DNA of 6,807 bases from NCBI GenBank assembly GCA_947377425.1, contig CANCFZ010000132.1, positions 1-6,807 of the forward strand. The letters run 5' to 3'. This DNA is from Flavobacteriaceae bacterium. Its GTDB lineage: Bacteria > Bacteroidota > Bacteroidia > Flavobacteriales > Flavobacteriaceae. Positions 1 to 5,394 of this stretch are shown here, one piece after another (the stretch's first letter is position 1; every line of letters begins with the position of its first letter). The notes below the pieces were generated by a model that saw nothing but the letters and a program-made list of their open reading frames with translations, ran no database searches and was not told the DNA's origin. The translations under genes were made by a program, and so were the position numbers.

Positions 1-461
1 ACAAACAGAAAAATACCTTATTGGATGATTACCAACGTTTACATTTGGTGAATTTGGCAACAGAAGATTATCCAAAAATCAAACCTTCTGATATTGAATT
101 CAAATTACCTCAACCTAATTATACGGTAAATACGTTAGCACATTTAAAAGATAAATTTCCAAAACATGAATTTTCGTTGATTATGGGCGAAGACAATTTG
201 AATTCGCTTCACAAATGGAAAAACTACGAGTATATTCTTGAAAATCATGATATTTATATTTATCCAAGAATTTCTGAATTAACAGATGATGAAACAAGTT
301 CAGTATTAAGTCATCCAAGAATTCACAAAATTGATGCTCCAATTGTTGAGATTTCATCAACTTTTATTCGCGAAAGCATTAAAAACAAAAACAATATTCG
401 TCCGTTATTACCCGAGAAAGTTTGGGAATATGTGGATCATAATAATTTTTATAGGAAGTAA
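1..461 (+). CDS. nadD: Nicotinate-nucleotide adenylyltransferase, 5' end missing
   Basis: This is the C-terminal 152 residues of NadD, which transfers AMP from ATP to nicotinate mononucleotide to give deamido-NAD in cytoplasmic NAD synthesis. The reading frame is open from the window edge (first full codon at base 3), so the TTG at base 21 is an internal leucine codon and not the start. Visible family features are a MGEDNL segment (bases 183-200) followed by HKWKNYEYIL, and the C-terminal ISSTFIR motif (bases 351-371), the ISSTxIR signature that contacts the nucleotide phosphates. The protein ends with LLPEKVWEYVDHNNFY, typical of NadD. From usual lengths of about 190 residues, roughly 40 residues are missing, including the N-terminal GxFDPxHxGH nucleotide-binding motif. 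No terminator is visible after the stop; the next gene has its own promoter 20 bases downstream. Confidence 0.95.
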   Translation, partial: KQKNTLLDDYQRLHLVNLATEDYPKIKPSDIEFKLPQPNYTVNTLAHLKDKFPKHEFSLIMGEDNLNSLHKWKNYEYILENHDIYIYPRISELTDDETSSVLSHPRIHKIDAPIVEISSTFIRESIKNKNNIRPLLPEKVWEYVDHNNFYRK

Positions 462-481
462 ACTTAACATTCCTTTACCAC

Positions 482-509
482 TTGTTCGTTCAATCGTTTC
501 GTAAATTTG
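482..509 (+). promoter_or_regulatory. Bacteroidota-type promoter for the alcohol dehydrogenase
   Basis: TTG at 482-484 and TAAATTTG at 502-509 fit the Bacteroidota sigma-ABfr consensus (TTG at -33, TAnnTTTG at -7), with a 17-base spacer. Transcription would begin at about base 515, giving a leader of about 15 bases before the ATG at 530. It shows that the dehydrogenase can be transcribed independently of nadD. Confidence 0.65.
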
Positions 510-529
510 TACCCTAAATATTTGTTACA

Positions 530-1708
530 ATGAACAACTTCGAATTATACAATCCTGTCAATTATGTTTTTGGCAAAGGACAAACAGAAAAATTAGCTAC
601 ATTAGTTCCAAAAGACGCCAAAATTTTATTGGCTTTTGGTGGTGGAAGTATCTTTAAAAATGGCGTTCACGAAGCCGTAACCTCAGCTTTAAAGTCCCGA
701 GAATTCGGGATTGAAATCGTTGAATTTGGTGGCATCGAACCCAATCCAAGATTTGAAACTTTGATGAAAGCGGTTCAAATTATCCGCGAACAAAAAATCG
801 ATTTTATTTTAGCCGTTGGTGGCGGAAGCGTTATTGATGGCGTAAAATTTATTTCGGCAGCGGTAAAATTTGAAGGCGATGCAGCCGATATTTTAAGAAA
901 ACGAATTCTGTTTACCGATTTGTCTCAAGTAATTCCATTTGGAACAGTTTTAACATTACCTGCAACAGGTTCAGAAATGAATTCTGGTGCCGTTGTAACC
1001 ATTGAAGCTACTCATGAAAAACTGACTTTGGGCGGAAGCGCTTTATTTCCAAAATTCTCTATTGTAGATCCAACCGTGATTACTTCGTTACCAAAAAAAC
1101 AATTGCAAAATGGTGTTGTTGATGCGTTTACACATGTTATGGAACAATATTTAACTTACAAACACGATGCAATTCTTCAAGACAGATTTGCAGAAAGCAT
1201 TTTGCAAACGTTAATCGAAGTTGGTCCTAATGTTGTAGAAAATCCGAGCGATTACAAATTAGCATCTAACTTTGTTTGGAGTGCAACAATGGCGTTAAAC
1301 GGATTGATTCAAAAAGGCGTTCCGAGCGATTGGGCAACCCACATGATTGGTCACGAATTAACGGCTTTATATGAAATCGATCACGCCAGAACATTAGCGA
1401 TTATTGGTCCGAATTTGTATAAAGTAATGTTTGAAACCAAAAAAGAGAAATTAGCACAATATGGCGAAAGAGTTTGGAACCTTACAGGAAATTCTACTGA
1501 TGAAATCGCGCATAAAGCCATTGAAAAAACTATAGAATTTTTCCACACAATGGGAATGAAAACCAAAATCTCTGAAAACGCTGAAAACATCGAAAAAACA
1601 GCAGATTTTATTGTAAATCGTTTTGAAGAAAGAGGTTGGAAAGGTCTTGGTGAAAAACAAAATATCACTTTAGAAAAAGTCCGTGAAATTGTGGAGATGA
1701 GTTATTAG
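530..1708 (+). CDS. yqhD: Iron-containing NADPH-dependent alcohol/aldehyde dehydrogenase, YqhD family
   Basis: This cytoplasmic group III (metal-dependent) alcohol dehydrogenase is expected to reduce aldehydes with NADPH. In E. coli, YqhD removes short-chain aldehydes, including those from lipid peroxidation. The 392-residue protein starts MNNF like E. coli YqhD (387 residues). The dinucleotide-binding half has GGGS at 37-40, the segment that in YqhD faces the 2'-phosphate of NADP, and GGGSVIDG at 97-104. LPATGSE lies at 143-149. The expected metal ligands are all present: D198 and H202 in VVDAFTHVMEQY, H271 in DWATHMIGHE, and H285 in DHARTLA. These are exactly four residues later than in YqhD (194, 198, 267, 281 from memory), and the shift maps to an SREFGI segment at 56-61 encoded by a perfect palindrome. 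Substrate and physiological role are inferred from the family. Confidence 0.93.
   Translation: MNNFELYNPVNYVFGKGQTEKLATLVPKDAKILLAFGGGSIFKNGVHEAVTSALKSREFGIEIVEFGGIEPNPRFETLMKAVQIIREQKIDFILAVGGGSVIDGVKFISAAVKFEGDAADILRKRILFTDLSQVIPFGTVLTLPATGSEMNSGAVVTIEATHEKLTLGGSALFPKFSIVDPTVITSLPKKQLQNGVVDAFTHVMEQYLTYKHDAILQDRFAESILQTLIEVGPNVVENPSDYKLASNFVWSATMALNGLIQKGVPSDWATHMIGHELTALYEIDHARTLAIIGPNLYKVMFETKKEKLAQYGERVWNLTGNSTDEIAHKAIEKTIEFFHTMGMKTKISENAENIEKTADFIVNRFEERGWKGLGEKQNITLEKVREIVEMSY
693..712. repeat. Short palindrome inserted in frame in the dehydrogenase gene
   Basis: TCCCGA (695-700), GAAT, TCGGGA (705-710) form a perfect 6-base inverted repeat with a 4-base loop. In RNA the stem extends to eight pairs (A693-U712 and a G694-U711 wobble). 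It encodes S56 to I61 and coincides with the only place before the metal site where this protein is longer than E. coli YqhD, by four residues. Short CCCGA...TCGGG palindromes are, from memory, dispersed in flavobacterial genomes. Calling it an inserted element is inference. Confidence 0.55.
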
Positions 1709-1752
1709 TTTTAGTGAGGAGTAAATAGTAAAAGTCATTAGAATATTAAACT

Positions 1753-1792
1753 CTTAGTGACCTTTGTGCCTACTTTGTGTCTTCGTGGTTAA
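1753..1792 (+). repeat. CTTnGTG-unit dispersed intergenic repeat
   Basis: Four degenerate units follow one another: CTTAGTGAC, CTTTGTGCC, CTTTGTGTC, TTCGTGG, then TTAA. The units recur every 8-11 bases. The same units (CTTTGTG, TTAGTGTC, TTTGTGG) occur as an inverted pair at 3711-3740 and 3836-3865. Intergenic sequences of this type (complement reading like CCACGAAGACACAAAG) are, from memory, scattered through many Bacteroidota and other genomes. Their function is not known to me. Confidence 0.6.
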
Positions 1793-1802
1793 TTAAAAAT
1801 CA

Positions 1803-1836
1803 AAAGGCGTTCAAGATATATTTCCTGAACGCCTTT
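1803..1836. terminator. Strong hairpin, possible transcription terminator
   Basis: AAAGGCGTTCA (1803-1813) and TGAACGCCTTT (1826-1836) pair perfectly over 11 bases around a 12-base loop. On the plus strand, serving the dehydrogenase that ends 95 bases upstream, the stem is followed by CTCAAACC, so there is no U-tract beyond the stem's own TTT. On the minus strand it is followed by TGATTTTTAATT, which is a better terminator tail, yet no minus-strand gene ends here. It may work in both directions. Stem certain, role probable. Confidence 0.6.
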
Positions 1837-2000
1837 CTCAAACCCCAAAACAAAATTTTTAACTAACTAAACCAAATGAAATCAACCTAACAGAAATCAT
1901 ATAGTTTAATAACGGCTATCATTACTTGTTATTGTATTGAAAATCATAATTTTAAGTTAAATTAAATTTTAACGAAATCTTCGATAAACAATCTTAAACC

Positions 2001-2053
2001 AAAGCAATCACTTTGCTTTAAATAAATTTCAGTATTTTTGTTTATCAAACAAA
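2001..2053. promoter_or_regulatory. Two inverted repeats over the gpsA promoter, candidate operators
   Basis: AAAGCAA (2001-2007) and TTGCTTT (2013-2019) are perfect 7-base arms around a 5-base loop and cover the -33 element. TTTGTTT (2037-2043) and AAACAAA (2047-2053) are perfect 7-base arms around a 3-base loop and cover the end of the -7 box and the likely start site. Their centres are about 35 bases apart. Such arms can arise by chance in A+T-rich DNA, so regulator binding is speculative. Confidence 0.35.
2013..2040 (+). promoter_or_regulatory. Bacteroidota-type promoter for gpsA
   Basis: TTG at 2013-2015 and TATTTTTG at 2033-2040 match the TTG/TAnnTTTG pattern with a 17-base spacer. The predicted start of transcription near 2046 leaves a leader of about 14 bases before the ATG at 2060, similar to the other promoters in this window. 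Confidence 0.6.
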
Positions 2054-2059
2054 CTAATA

Positions 2060-3055
2060 ATGAATCAATATCCAAAGTTTGCAGTAATTGGTGGCGGAAG
2101 TTGGGCTACTGCAATTGCAAAAATGTTGTGCGTCAATCTAGAAGAAATTGCCTGGTACATGAGAAATCAATCAGCAATTGACCATATAAAAACTCAAAAA
2201 CACAATCCGAATTATTTAAGTTCGGTAGAATTTGATATTAACAAATTAAGGCTAACATCTGATATTAATGAAGCTGTAGCTTATGCAGATTATATCATTT
2301 TTGCCATTCCATCAGCTTTTTTAAGCGCTGAATTGGAAAAACTTACTGTTAGCTTAAAAGACAAAGTAATCTTCTCTGCTATCAAAGGAATTGTTCCAGA
2401 AACGTTCTTAATTGTTGGCGAACATTTCAACAAAAAATTTGACATTCCGTTTGAAAATATTGGTGTAATTACTGGGCCATGTCACGCAGAAGAAGTTGCT
2501 TTAGAAAGACTTTCCTATCTAACAATTGCTTGTGGTGATTCAGAAAAAGCTAAAGTTGTAGCCAAAGTTCTTGCCGGAAATTACATCAAAACAAAAATTT
2601 CAGATGATATTATCGGAACTGAATATGCTGCAATGTTGAAAAACATTTACGCCATTGCCGCTGGAATTGCTCATGGCTTAGGTTATGGTGACAATTTTCA
2701 GTCGGTTATTATGAGTAATGCCATTCGCGAGATGAAAAAATTCATTAGAAAAGTACATAAAATGAAACGTAATATTAATAATTCAGCTTATTTGGGCGAT
2801 TTATTAGTTACTGGATATTCTGTTTTTTCAAGAAATAGAATGTTCGGAAACATGATTGGAAAAGGTTATACCGTAAAATCGGCTATGATGGAAATGAGCA
2901 TGGTTGCCGAAGGATATTATGCTGTTAAAAGCGCTTATAAACTTAACCAAGAATACGGAGCAAAAACGCCAATAATTGATGCGGTTTATGAAATTTTGTA
3001 TGAAGGAAAAGATGCAAAATCTGTATTTAAAAAACTAACCGATAAACTAGATTAA
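2060..3055 (+). CDS. gpsA: NAD(P)H-dependent glycerol-3-phosphate dehydrogenase
   Basis: GpsA reduces dihydroxyacetone phosphate to sn-glycerol 3-phosphate in the cytoplasm, supplying the backbone for phospholipids. The 331-residue length is normal for the family. The N-terminal Rossmann domain opens with FAVIGGGSWATA (residues 7-18), the GxGxxA/G dinucleotide loop. FAIPS follows at 81-85 and SAIKGI at 106-111 with the substrate-contacting K109. TGPCHAEEVA (138-147) corresponds to the SGPSFAxE block of other species. The helical C-terminal domain carries LKNIYAIAAGI (193-203) with the catalytic K194, LGDLLVT (245-251) with D247, and SRNRMFG (257-263). All expected catalytic positions are present. 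The gene has its own promoter and probably forms an operon with the small membrane protein that starts one base after its stop. Confidence 0.96.
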   Translation: MNQYPKFAVIGGGSWATAIAKMLCVNLEEIAWYMRNQSAIDHIKTQKHNPNYLSSVEFDINKLRLTSDINEAVAYADYIIFAIPSAFLSAELEKLTVSLKDKVIFSAIKGIVPETFLIVGEHFNKKFDIPFENIGVITGPCHAEEVALERLSYLTIACGDSEKAKVVAKVLAGNYIKTKISDDIIGTEYAAMLKNIYAIAAGIAHGLGYGDNFQSVIMSNAIREMKKFIRKVHKMKRNINNSAYLGDLLVTGYSVFSRNRMFGNMIGKGYTVKSAMMEMSMVAEGYYAVKSAYKLNQEYGAKTPIIDAVYEILYEGKDAKSVFKKLTDKLD

Positions 3056-3056
3056 A

Positions 3057-3281
3057 ATGAATGAAAGATGGAAATATCAAATTAAATCTGGTGGACTTTG
3101 GGGAGTTTTTATGATTTTATTCATGTCTTTATATGAGCTAAAAGAAAAACCTTTTATGCAACAATTATCGAATCCGAATTTTTACTTAAGAGCTTTCTTT
3201 TATCTTATAACAGGAATATTTCTCTTGGGATATTACAATTGGAAACAAAAGACTAAACGTGAGAATTCTGAAAAGAAATAA
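3057..3281 (+). CDS. Small two-helix membrane protein of unknown function
   Basis: This 74-residue protein has two predicted membrane segments, about residues 12-26 (GLWGVFMILFMSLY) and 43-61 (YLRAFFYLITGIFLLGYY). A charged, proline-containing loop (LKEKPFMQQLSNPN) joins them and a lysine-rich tail (KQKTKRENSEKK) follows, which by the positive-inside rule should face the cytoplasm. There is no signal peptide cleavage site or enzymatic motif. The ATG starts one base after the gpsA stop (TAAAATG), so translation is probably coupled to gpsA. The protein looks like a conserved flavobacterial hypothetical, but I cannot name a family. A role linked to glycerolipid synthesis would be guesswork from position alone. 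Confidence 0.8.
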   Translation: MNERWKYQIKSGGLWGVFMILFMSLYELKEKPFMQQLSNPNFYLRAFFYLITGIFLLGYYNWKQKTKRENSEKK

Positions 3282-3689
3282 CTATCTCACAATAACCCCA
3301 TCAACAAATAAAATCGGCACTTCCTCAACATAATCTGGTGTTATGGTTTGAGCACGGAAGATGAATTTTTTATCATATAATGTATCTCCAATAAAATAAG
3401 TTACCATAAACTCATTGTTCAATCGAAGTACATTTGTTTCTAACATTTCAATTTTTACTGTCGAAACAGCTGGAATATTTGCAAATGCATGACGTAAAAG
3501 TGACGTTTTTTTCATTTCGCCATCAAGAGTTCCAAAAGCTTTGGAAACTACCATAACGCCATCTAAATTAAAGTCAGAATCGTTTATCAAATGTACATAC
3601 CAAACTTTTTCCATAAAGTCATCGCTCCACTCTTGAATGGCTGCTAGGAATACGTTTTCTACTTTTGGGATGGTGATGTCTGATTTCAT
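3282..3689 (-). CDS. Conserved hypothetical protein, 135 residues
   Basis: I recognise this as a type of protein conserved in Bacteroidota, but without a known function. It has no signal peptide or membrane segment, so it should be cytoplasmic. It reads as a mostly beta-strand protein: alternating hydrophobic strands (WYVHLIND 30-37, GVMVVSKAFG 44-53, TVKIEML 77-83, EFMVTYFIG 93-101, KKFIFRA 107-113) and a closing VPILFVDGVIVR. The charged stretch MKKTSLLRHAF (59-69) is probably a conserved segment. I recall related short proteins being labelled phenylalanyl-tRNA synthetase alpha subunit in databases. Nothing here resembles a class II synthetase domain, so such a label would be a carry-over from the neighbouring pheS. 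Its stop codon abuts the stop of the small membrane protein with no gap. I see no convincing promoter box upstream. Confidence 0.8.
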   Translation of the reverse strand: MKSDITIPKVENVFLAAIQEWSDDFMEKVWYVHLINDSDFNLDGVMVVSKAFGTLDGEMKKTSLLRHAFANIPAVSTVKIEMLETNVLRLNNEFMVTYFIGDTLYDKKFIFRAQTITPDYVEEVPILFVDGVIVR

Positions 3690-3710
3690 TTTTAAAGTAA
3701 CTAAGATTTT

Positions 3711-3865
3711 TATTTGCCGCTAAGACACTAATTCACAAAGATTTATTTTATAATATCAACATTTAGTAAATTAGTAAATATTATTTCTTTTAATAAGATA
3801 AATACAAGAATCAAAAACTTTTTTTTTAAAAAAAACTTTGTGAATTAGTGTCTTTGTGGCGAAAA
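3711..3865. repeat. MITE-like segment with 30-base inverted terminal repeats
   Basis: The left arm 3711-3740 and the right arm 3836-3865 are inverted copies matching at 26 of 30 positions. The innermost 19 bases (CTTTGTGAATTAGTGTCTT in the right arm) are identical. The arms are built from the same CTTTGTG/TTAGTGTC/TTTGTGG units as the copy at 1753-1792. The 95-base interior is almost pure A+T and includes a run of nine T followed by eight A (3819-3835). The right arm ends at the base next to the pheS stop codon. No coding potential is visible. It could fold in RNA as a long hairpin at the end of pheS transcripts. Confidence 0.7.
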
Positions 3866-4885
3866 CTATATACTTGATTTAAATTGCTCCAAGAAACGAA
3901 TATCGTTTTCAAAGAACATTCTGATGTCGCCAATTTGATGTAATAACATTGCAATACGTTCGATTCCCATTCCGAAGGCGAAACCTGAGAATTCATCTGG
4001 ATTGATGCCGCAATTTTTTAGAACATTTGGATCAACCATTCCACAACCTCCAATTTCTAACCAACCTGTTCCTTTTGTGATTCTATAATCAGTTTCGGTT
4101 TTTAAACCCCAATAAATATCAATTTCGGCACTTGGTTCTGTAAACGGAAAGTAACTCGGACGTAATCGAATTTTAGATTTTCCAAACATTTCTTTAGTGA
4201 AATAAAGCAACGTTTGTTTTAAATCGGCAAACGAAACATCTTTGTCAATATATAATCCTTCCACTTGATGGAAAATACAGTGTGAACGCGAAGAAACCGC
4301 TTCGTTACGGAAAACTCTTCCTGGAGAAATCGTACGAATTGGTGGTTTGTTGTTTTCCATATAACGCACTTGCACCGATGAAGTGTGCGTACGCAACAAA
4401 ACATCAGGATTAGTTTGAATGAAAAAGGTGTCTTGCATGTCTCTTGCAGGATGGTATTCAGGCAAGTTTAATGCAGTGAAATTATGCCAATCGTCTTCAA
4501 TTTCTGGACCTTCAGAAACGTTGAATCCGATAGTTGAAAAGATATCAATAATTTGATTTTTTACCAATGAAATTGGATGACGCGAACCAATAACCATAGG
4601 CTCACCTGGACGTGATAAATCGCCATATAAACCTTTTACTTCTTCTTTGCTTTCTAGCTCGTCTTGAATGGTTTTTACACGTTCTTCAGCTACTGCTTTT
4701 AAAGTATTAATTACTTGTCCGAAGTCTTTCTTTTGGTCGTTTGGAATGTTTTTAAACTCAGTGAAAAGTTCTTTTAGCAATCCTTTACTTCCTAAATATT
4801 TGATTCGAAATTGCTCTAACGATTCTTTGTTTTTCTCGTTGAATGCTTTAGCTTCTTCAATATGCTGTTTTATCTTGTCTATCAT
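3866..4885 (-). CDS. pheS: Phenylalanine-tRNA ligase alpha subunit
   Basis: PheS is the catalytic subunit of the cytoplasmic alpha2-beta2 enzyme that charges tRNA-Phe. The 339-residue protein has an N-terminal charged helical arm (about 1-90) that in known structures forms the tRNA-binding coiled coil. The class II catalytic domain follows: motif 1 region HPISLVKNQIIDIFSTIGF (103-121) with GPEIE (126-130), motif 2 FRNE (192-195) with the following SRSHCIFHQVEG, FPFTEPS (246-252) for phenylalanine binding, and motif 3 GMGIERIAML (305-314) with R310. A303 in GFAFG corresponds to the E. coli A294 that limits the size of the amino acid pocket. The C-terminal FFENDIRFLEQF is typical. pheT is not adjacent, as is usual in Bacteroidota. 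It has its own promoter and is probably transcribed alone or with readthrough into the 135-residue gene. Confidence 0.97.
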   Translation of the reverse strand: MIDKIKQHIEEAKAFNEKNKESLEQFRIKYLGSKGLLKELFTEFKNIPNDQKKDFGQVINTLKAVAEERVKTIQDELESKEEVKGLYGDLSRPGEPMVIGSRHPISLVKNQIIDIFSTIGFNVSEGPEIEDDWHNFTALNLPEYHPARDMQDTFFIQTNPDVLLRTHTSSVQVRYMENNKPPIRTISPGRVFRNEAVSSRSHCIFHQVEGLYIDKDVSFADLKQTLLYFTKEMFGKSKIRLRPSYFPFTEPSAEIDIYWGLKTETDYRITKGTGWLEIGGCGMVDPNVLKNCGINPDEFSGFAFGMGIERIAMLLHQIGDIRMFFENDIRFLEQFKSSI

Positions 4886-4904
4886 CGGTCTTTCTTTGGA
4901 GGTG

Positions 4905-4934
4905 CAAATTTAGATAATTTTTTGATAGGGACAA
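4905..4934 (-). promoter_or_regulatory. pheS: Bacteroidota-type promoter for pheS
   Basis: Read on the minus strand, TTG (4934-4932) and TAAATTTG (4912-4905, followed by CACC) are separated by exactly 19 bases, a near-perfect Bacteroidota promoter. Transcription should begin near 4899, leaving about 14 bases before the start codon at 4885. The TTG lies inside the palindromic repeat at 4926-4951. Confidence 0.75.
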
Positions 4935-4951
4935 GTCGCGACTTATCCGTA
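4926..4951. repeat. Palindromic repeat with AAGTCGCGACTT core
   Basis: A perfect 12-base palindrome AAGTCGCGACTT (4933-4944) is extended by GGA/TCC and, after a mismatch, TA/TA. The single imperfection inside the arms (C4932 against A4945) becomes a G-U pair in minus-strand RNA, so a minus transcript could form the complete hairpin. From memory, GGACAGGTCGCGACCTGTCC-like palindromes are dispersed in flavobacterial genomes. No U-tract follows it on either strand, so it is not a classical terminator. It overlaps the pheS promoter. Confidence 0.65.
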
Positions 4952-4969
4952 CAATAAAAAATATATTTA

Positions 4970-5326
4970 TTAATCAATTAATTCTTTTTCGATGAAATAA
5001 TTCACAATAGCATCTTTCATTAAAATGGATTGTTCTCCCGCTTTTAATTGCGGTAATTCTTCTTTTACTATGTAATGTGGCCAACCGTCTTTATCTACAA
5101 AATCAAATTCGTAGTAGCCATAAGGCACCAACAATTGGCAAATTGCTATGTGCATTAAGTTGACTTTTTCGTCTTTAGCAAAAATACTTTTGAATTTTCC
5201 CAATTCTTGAACTCCAATTAGGTATATAATAGCATCTAAATCTAATTGTTCGCCCTCAGCAAATTGATTGGAAAGAATTTCAACGACCTTTTCCCAACGT
5301 TCTTTTAATTGTATATCTCTTGACAT
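4970..5326 (-). CDS. Conserved hypothetical protein, 118 residues
   Basis: I recognise the sequence as a conserved Flavobacteriaceae protein but know of no assigned function or domain. It has no signal peptide or membrane segment and is probably cytoplasmic, helical and acidic. Visible features are an N-terminal helix QLKERWEKVVEILSNQF (6-22), a segment LDLDAIIYLIGVQELGKF (28-45), NLMHIAICQLLVPYGYYEFDF (56-76), a DKDGWPHY turn (78-85) that looks like a conserved motif, and a C-terminal helix MKDAIVNYFIEKELID. It lies 84 bases upstream of pheS on the same strand, and is divergent from cvpA. The aromatic DGWPHY stretch might be a binding surface, but that is only inference. The start is set by the ATG after an A-rich leader (AAAAAAATAAAATG). 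Confidence 0.85.
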   Translation of the reverse strand: MSRDIQLKERWEKVVEILSNQFAEGEQLDLDAIIYLIGVQELGKFKSIFAKDEKVNLMHIAICQLLVPYGYYEFDFVDKDGWPHYIVKEELPQLKAGEQSILMKDAIVNYFIEKELID

Positions 5327-5386
5327 TTTATTTTTTTAGAAAAAAGAGTGAAGAAAATAGACTTTTACTTTACTCATAATGATTTG

Positions 5387-5394
5387 CAAATATA
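5387..5394 (-). promoter_or_regulatory. Likely -7 box for the 118-residue gene
   Basis: On the minus strand TATATTTG (5394-5387, followed by CA) fits the Bacteroidota -7 consensus. No TTG lies at the usual distance; the nearest is 25 bases upstream, within the repeat. The leader would be about 55 bases. It contains a 13-codon reading frame (5377-5336). Confidence 0.45.

Larger units (their letters stand above)
1709..2059. other. 351-base gap between the dehydrogenase and gpsA
   Basis: No gene is supported here. In order it holds an unremarkable A+T-rich stretch, a CTTnGTG repeat (1753-1792), a strong hairpin (1803-1836), about 160 A+T-rich bases in which I see no further structure, and the gpsA promoter with two inverted repeats (2001-2053). 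The only start-like context, CTAACTAAACCAAATG near 1876, runs into a stop after four codons (MKST). Confidence 0.6.

Noticed and set aside
21..23. TTG as a start codon for nadD
   Set aside because: The frame is open upstream to the window edge (KQKNTL precedes it) and the N-terminal nucleotide-binding motif would be missing, so it is an internal leucine.
1381..1668. Open frames on the minus strand inside the dehydrogenase gene
   Set aside because: They lie wholly within a well-supported gene, have low-complexity composition rich in Phe, Ser and Ile, and resemble no family.
1876..1890. ATG in a flavobacterial-looking start context within the 351-base gap
   Set aside because: It stops after four codons and no downstream frame restores a protein. 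It may be chance or an unrecognisable remnant.
3819..3835. T9-A8 run as an intrinsic terminator
   Set aside because: It is self-complementary but without a G+C stem, so on its own it is not a convincing terminator in either direction.
3711..3865. CRISPR-like repeat pair
   Set aside because: Only two copies, in opposite orientation, with a single A+T-rich interior and no cas genes.
4219..4404. Open frame on the minus strand in another frame of pheS
   Set aside because: It is a shadow of pheS, covering the motif 2 region, and has no independent support.
4668..4913. Plus-strand open frame antisense to the pheS N-terminus
   Set aside because: It is antisense to the coiled-coil region, with composition typical of a complement of Lys/Glu-rich coding DNA, and has no promoter box.
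4926..4951. Palindrome as the terminator of the 118-residue gene
   Set aside because: No U-tract follows on the minus strand (CCCTATCAAAAAA), and it overlaps the pheS promoter, so a classical terminator role is not supported.
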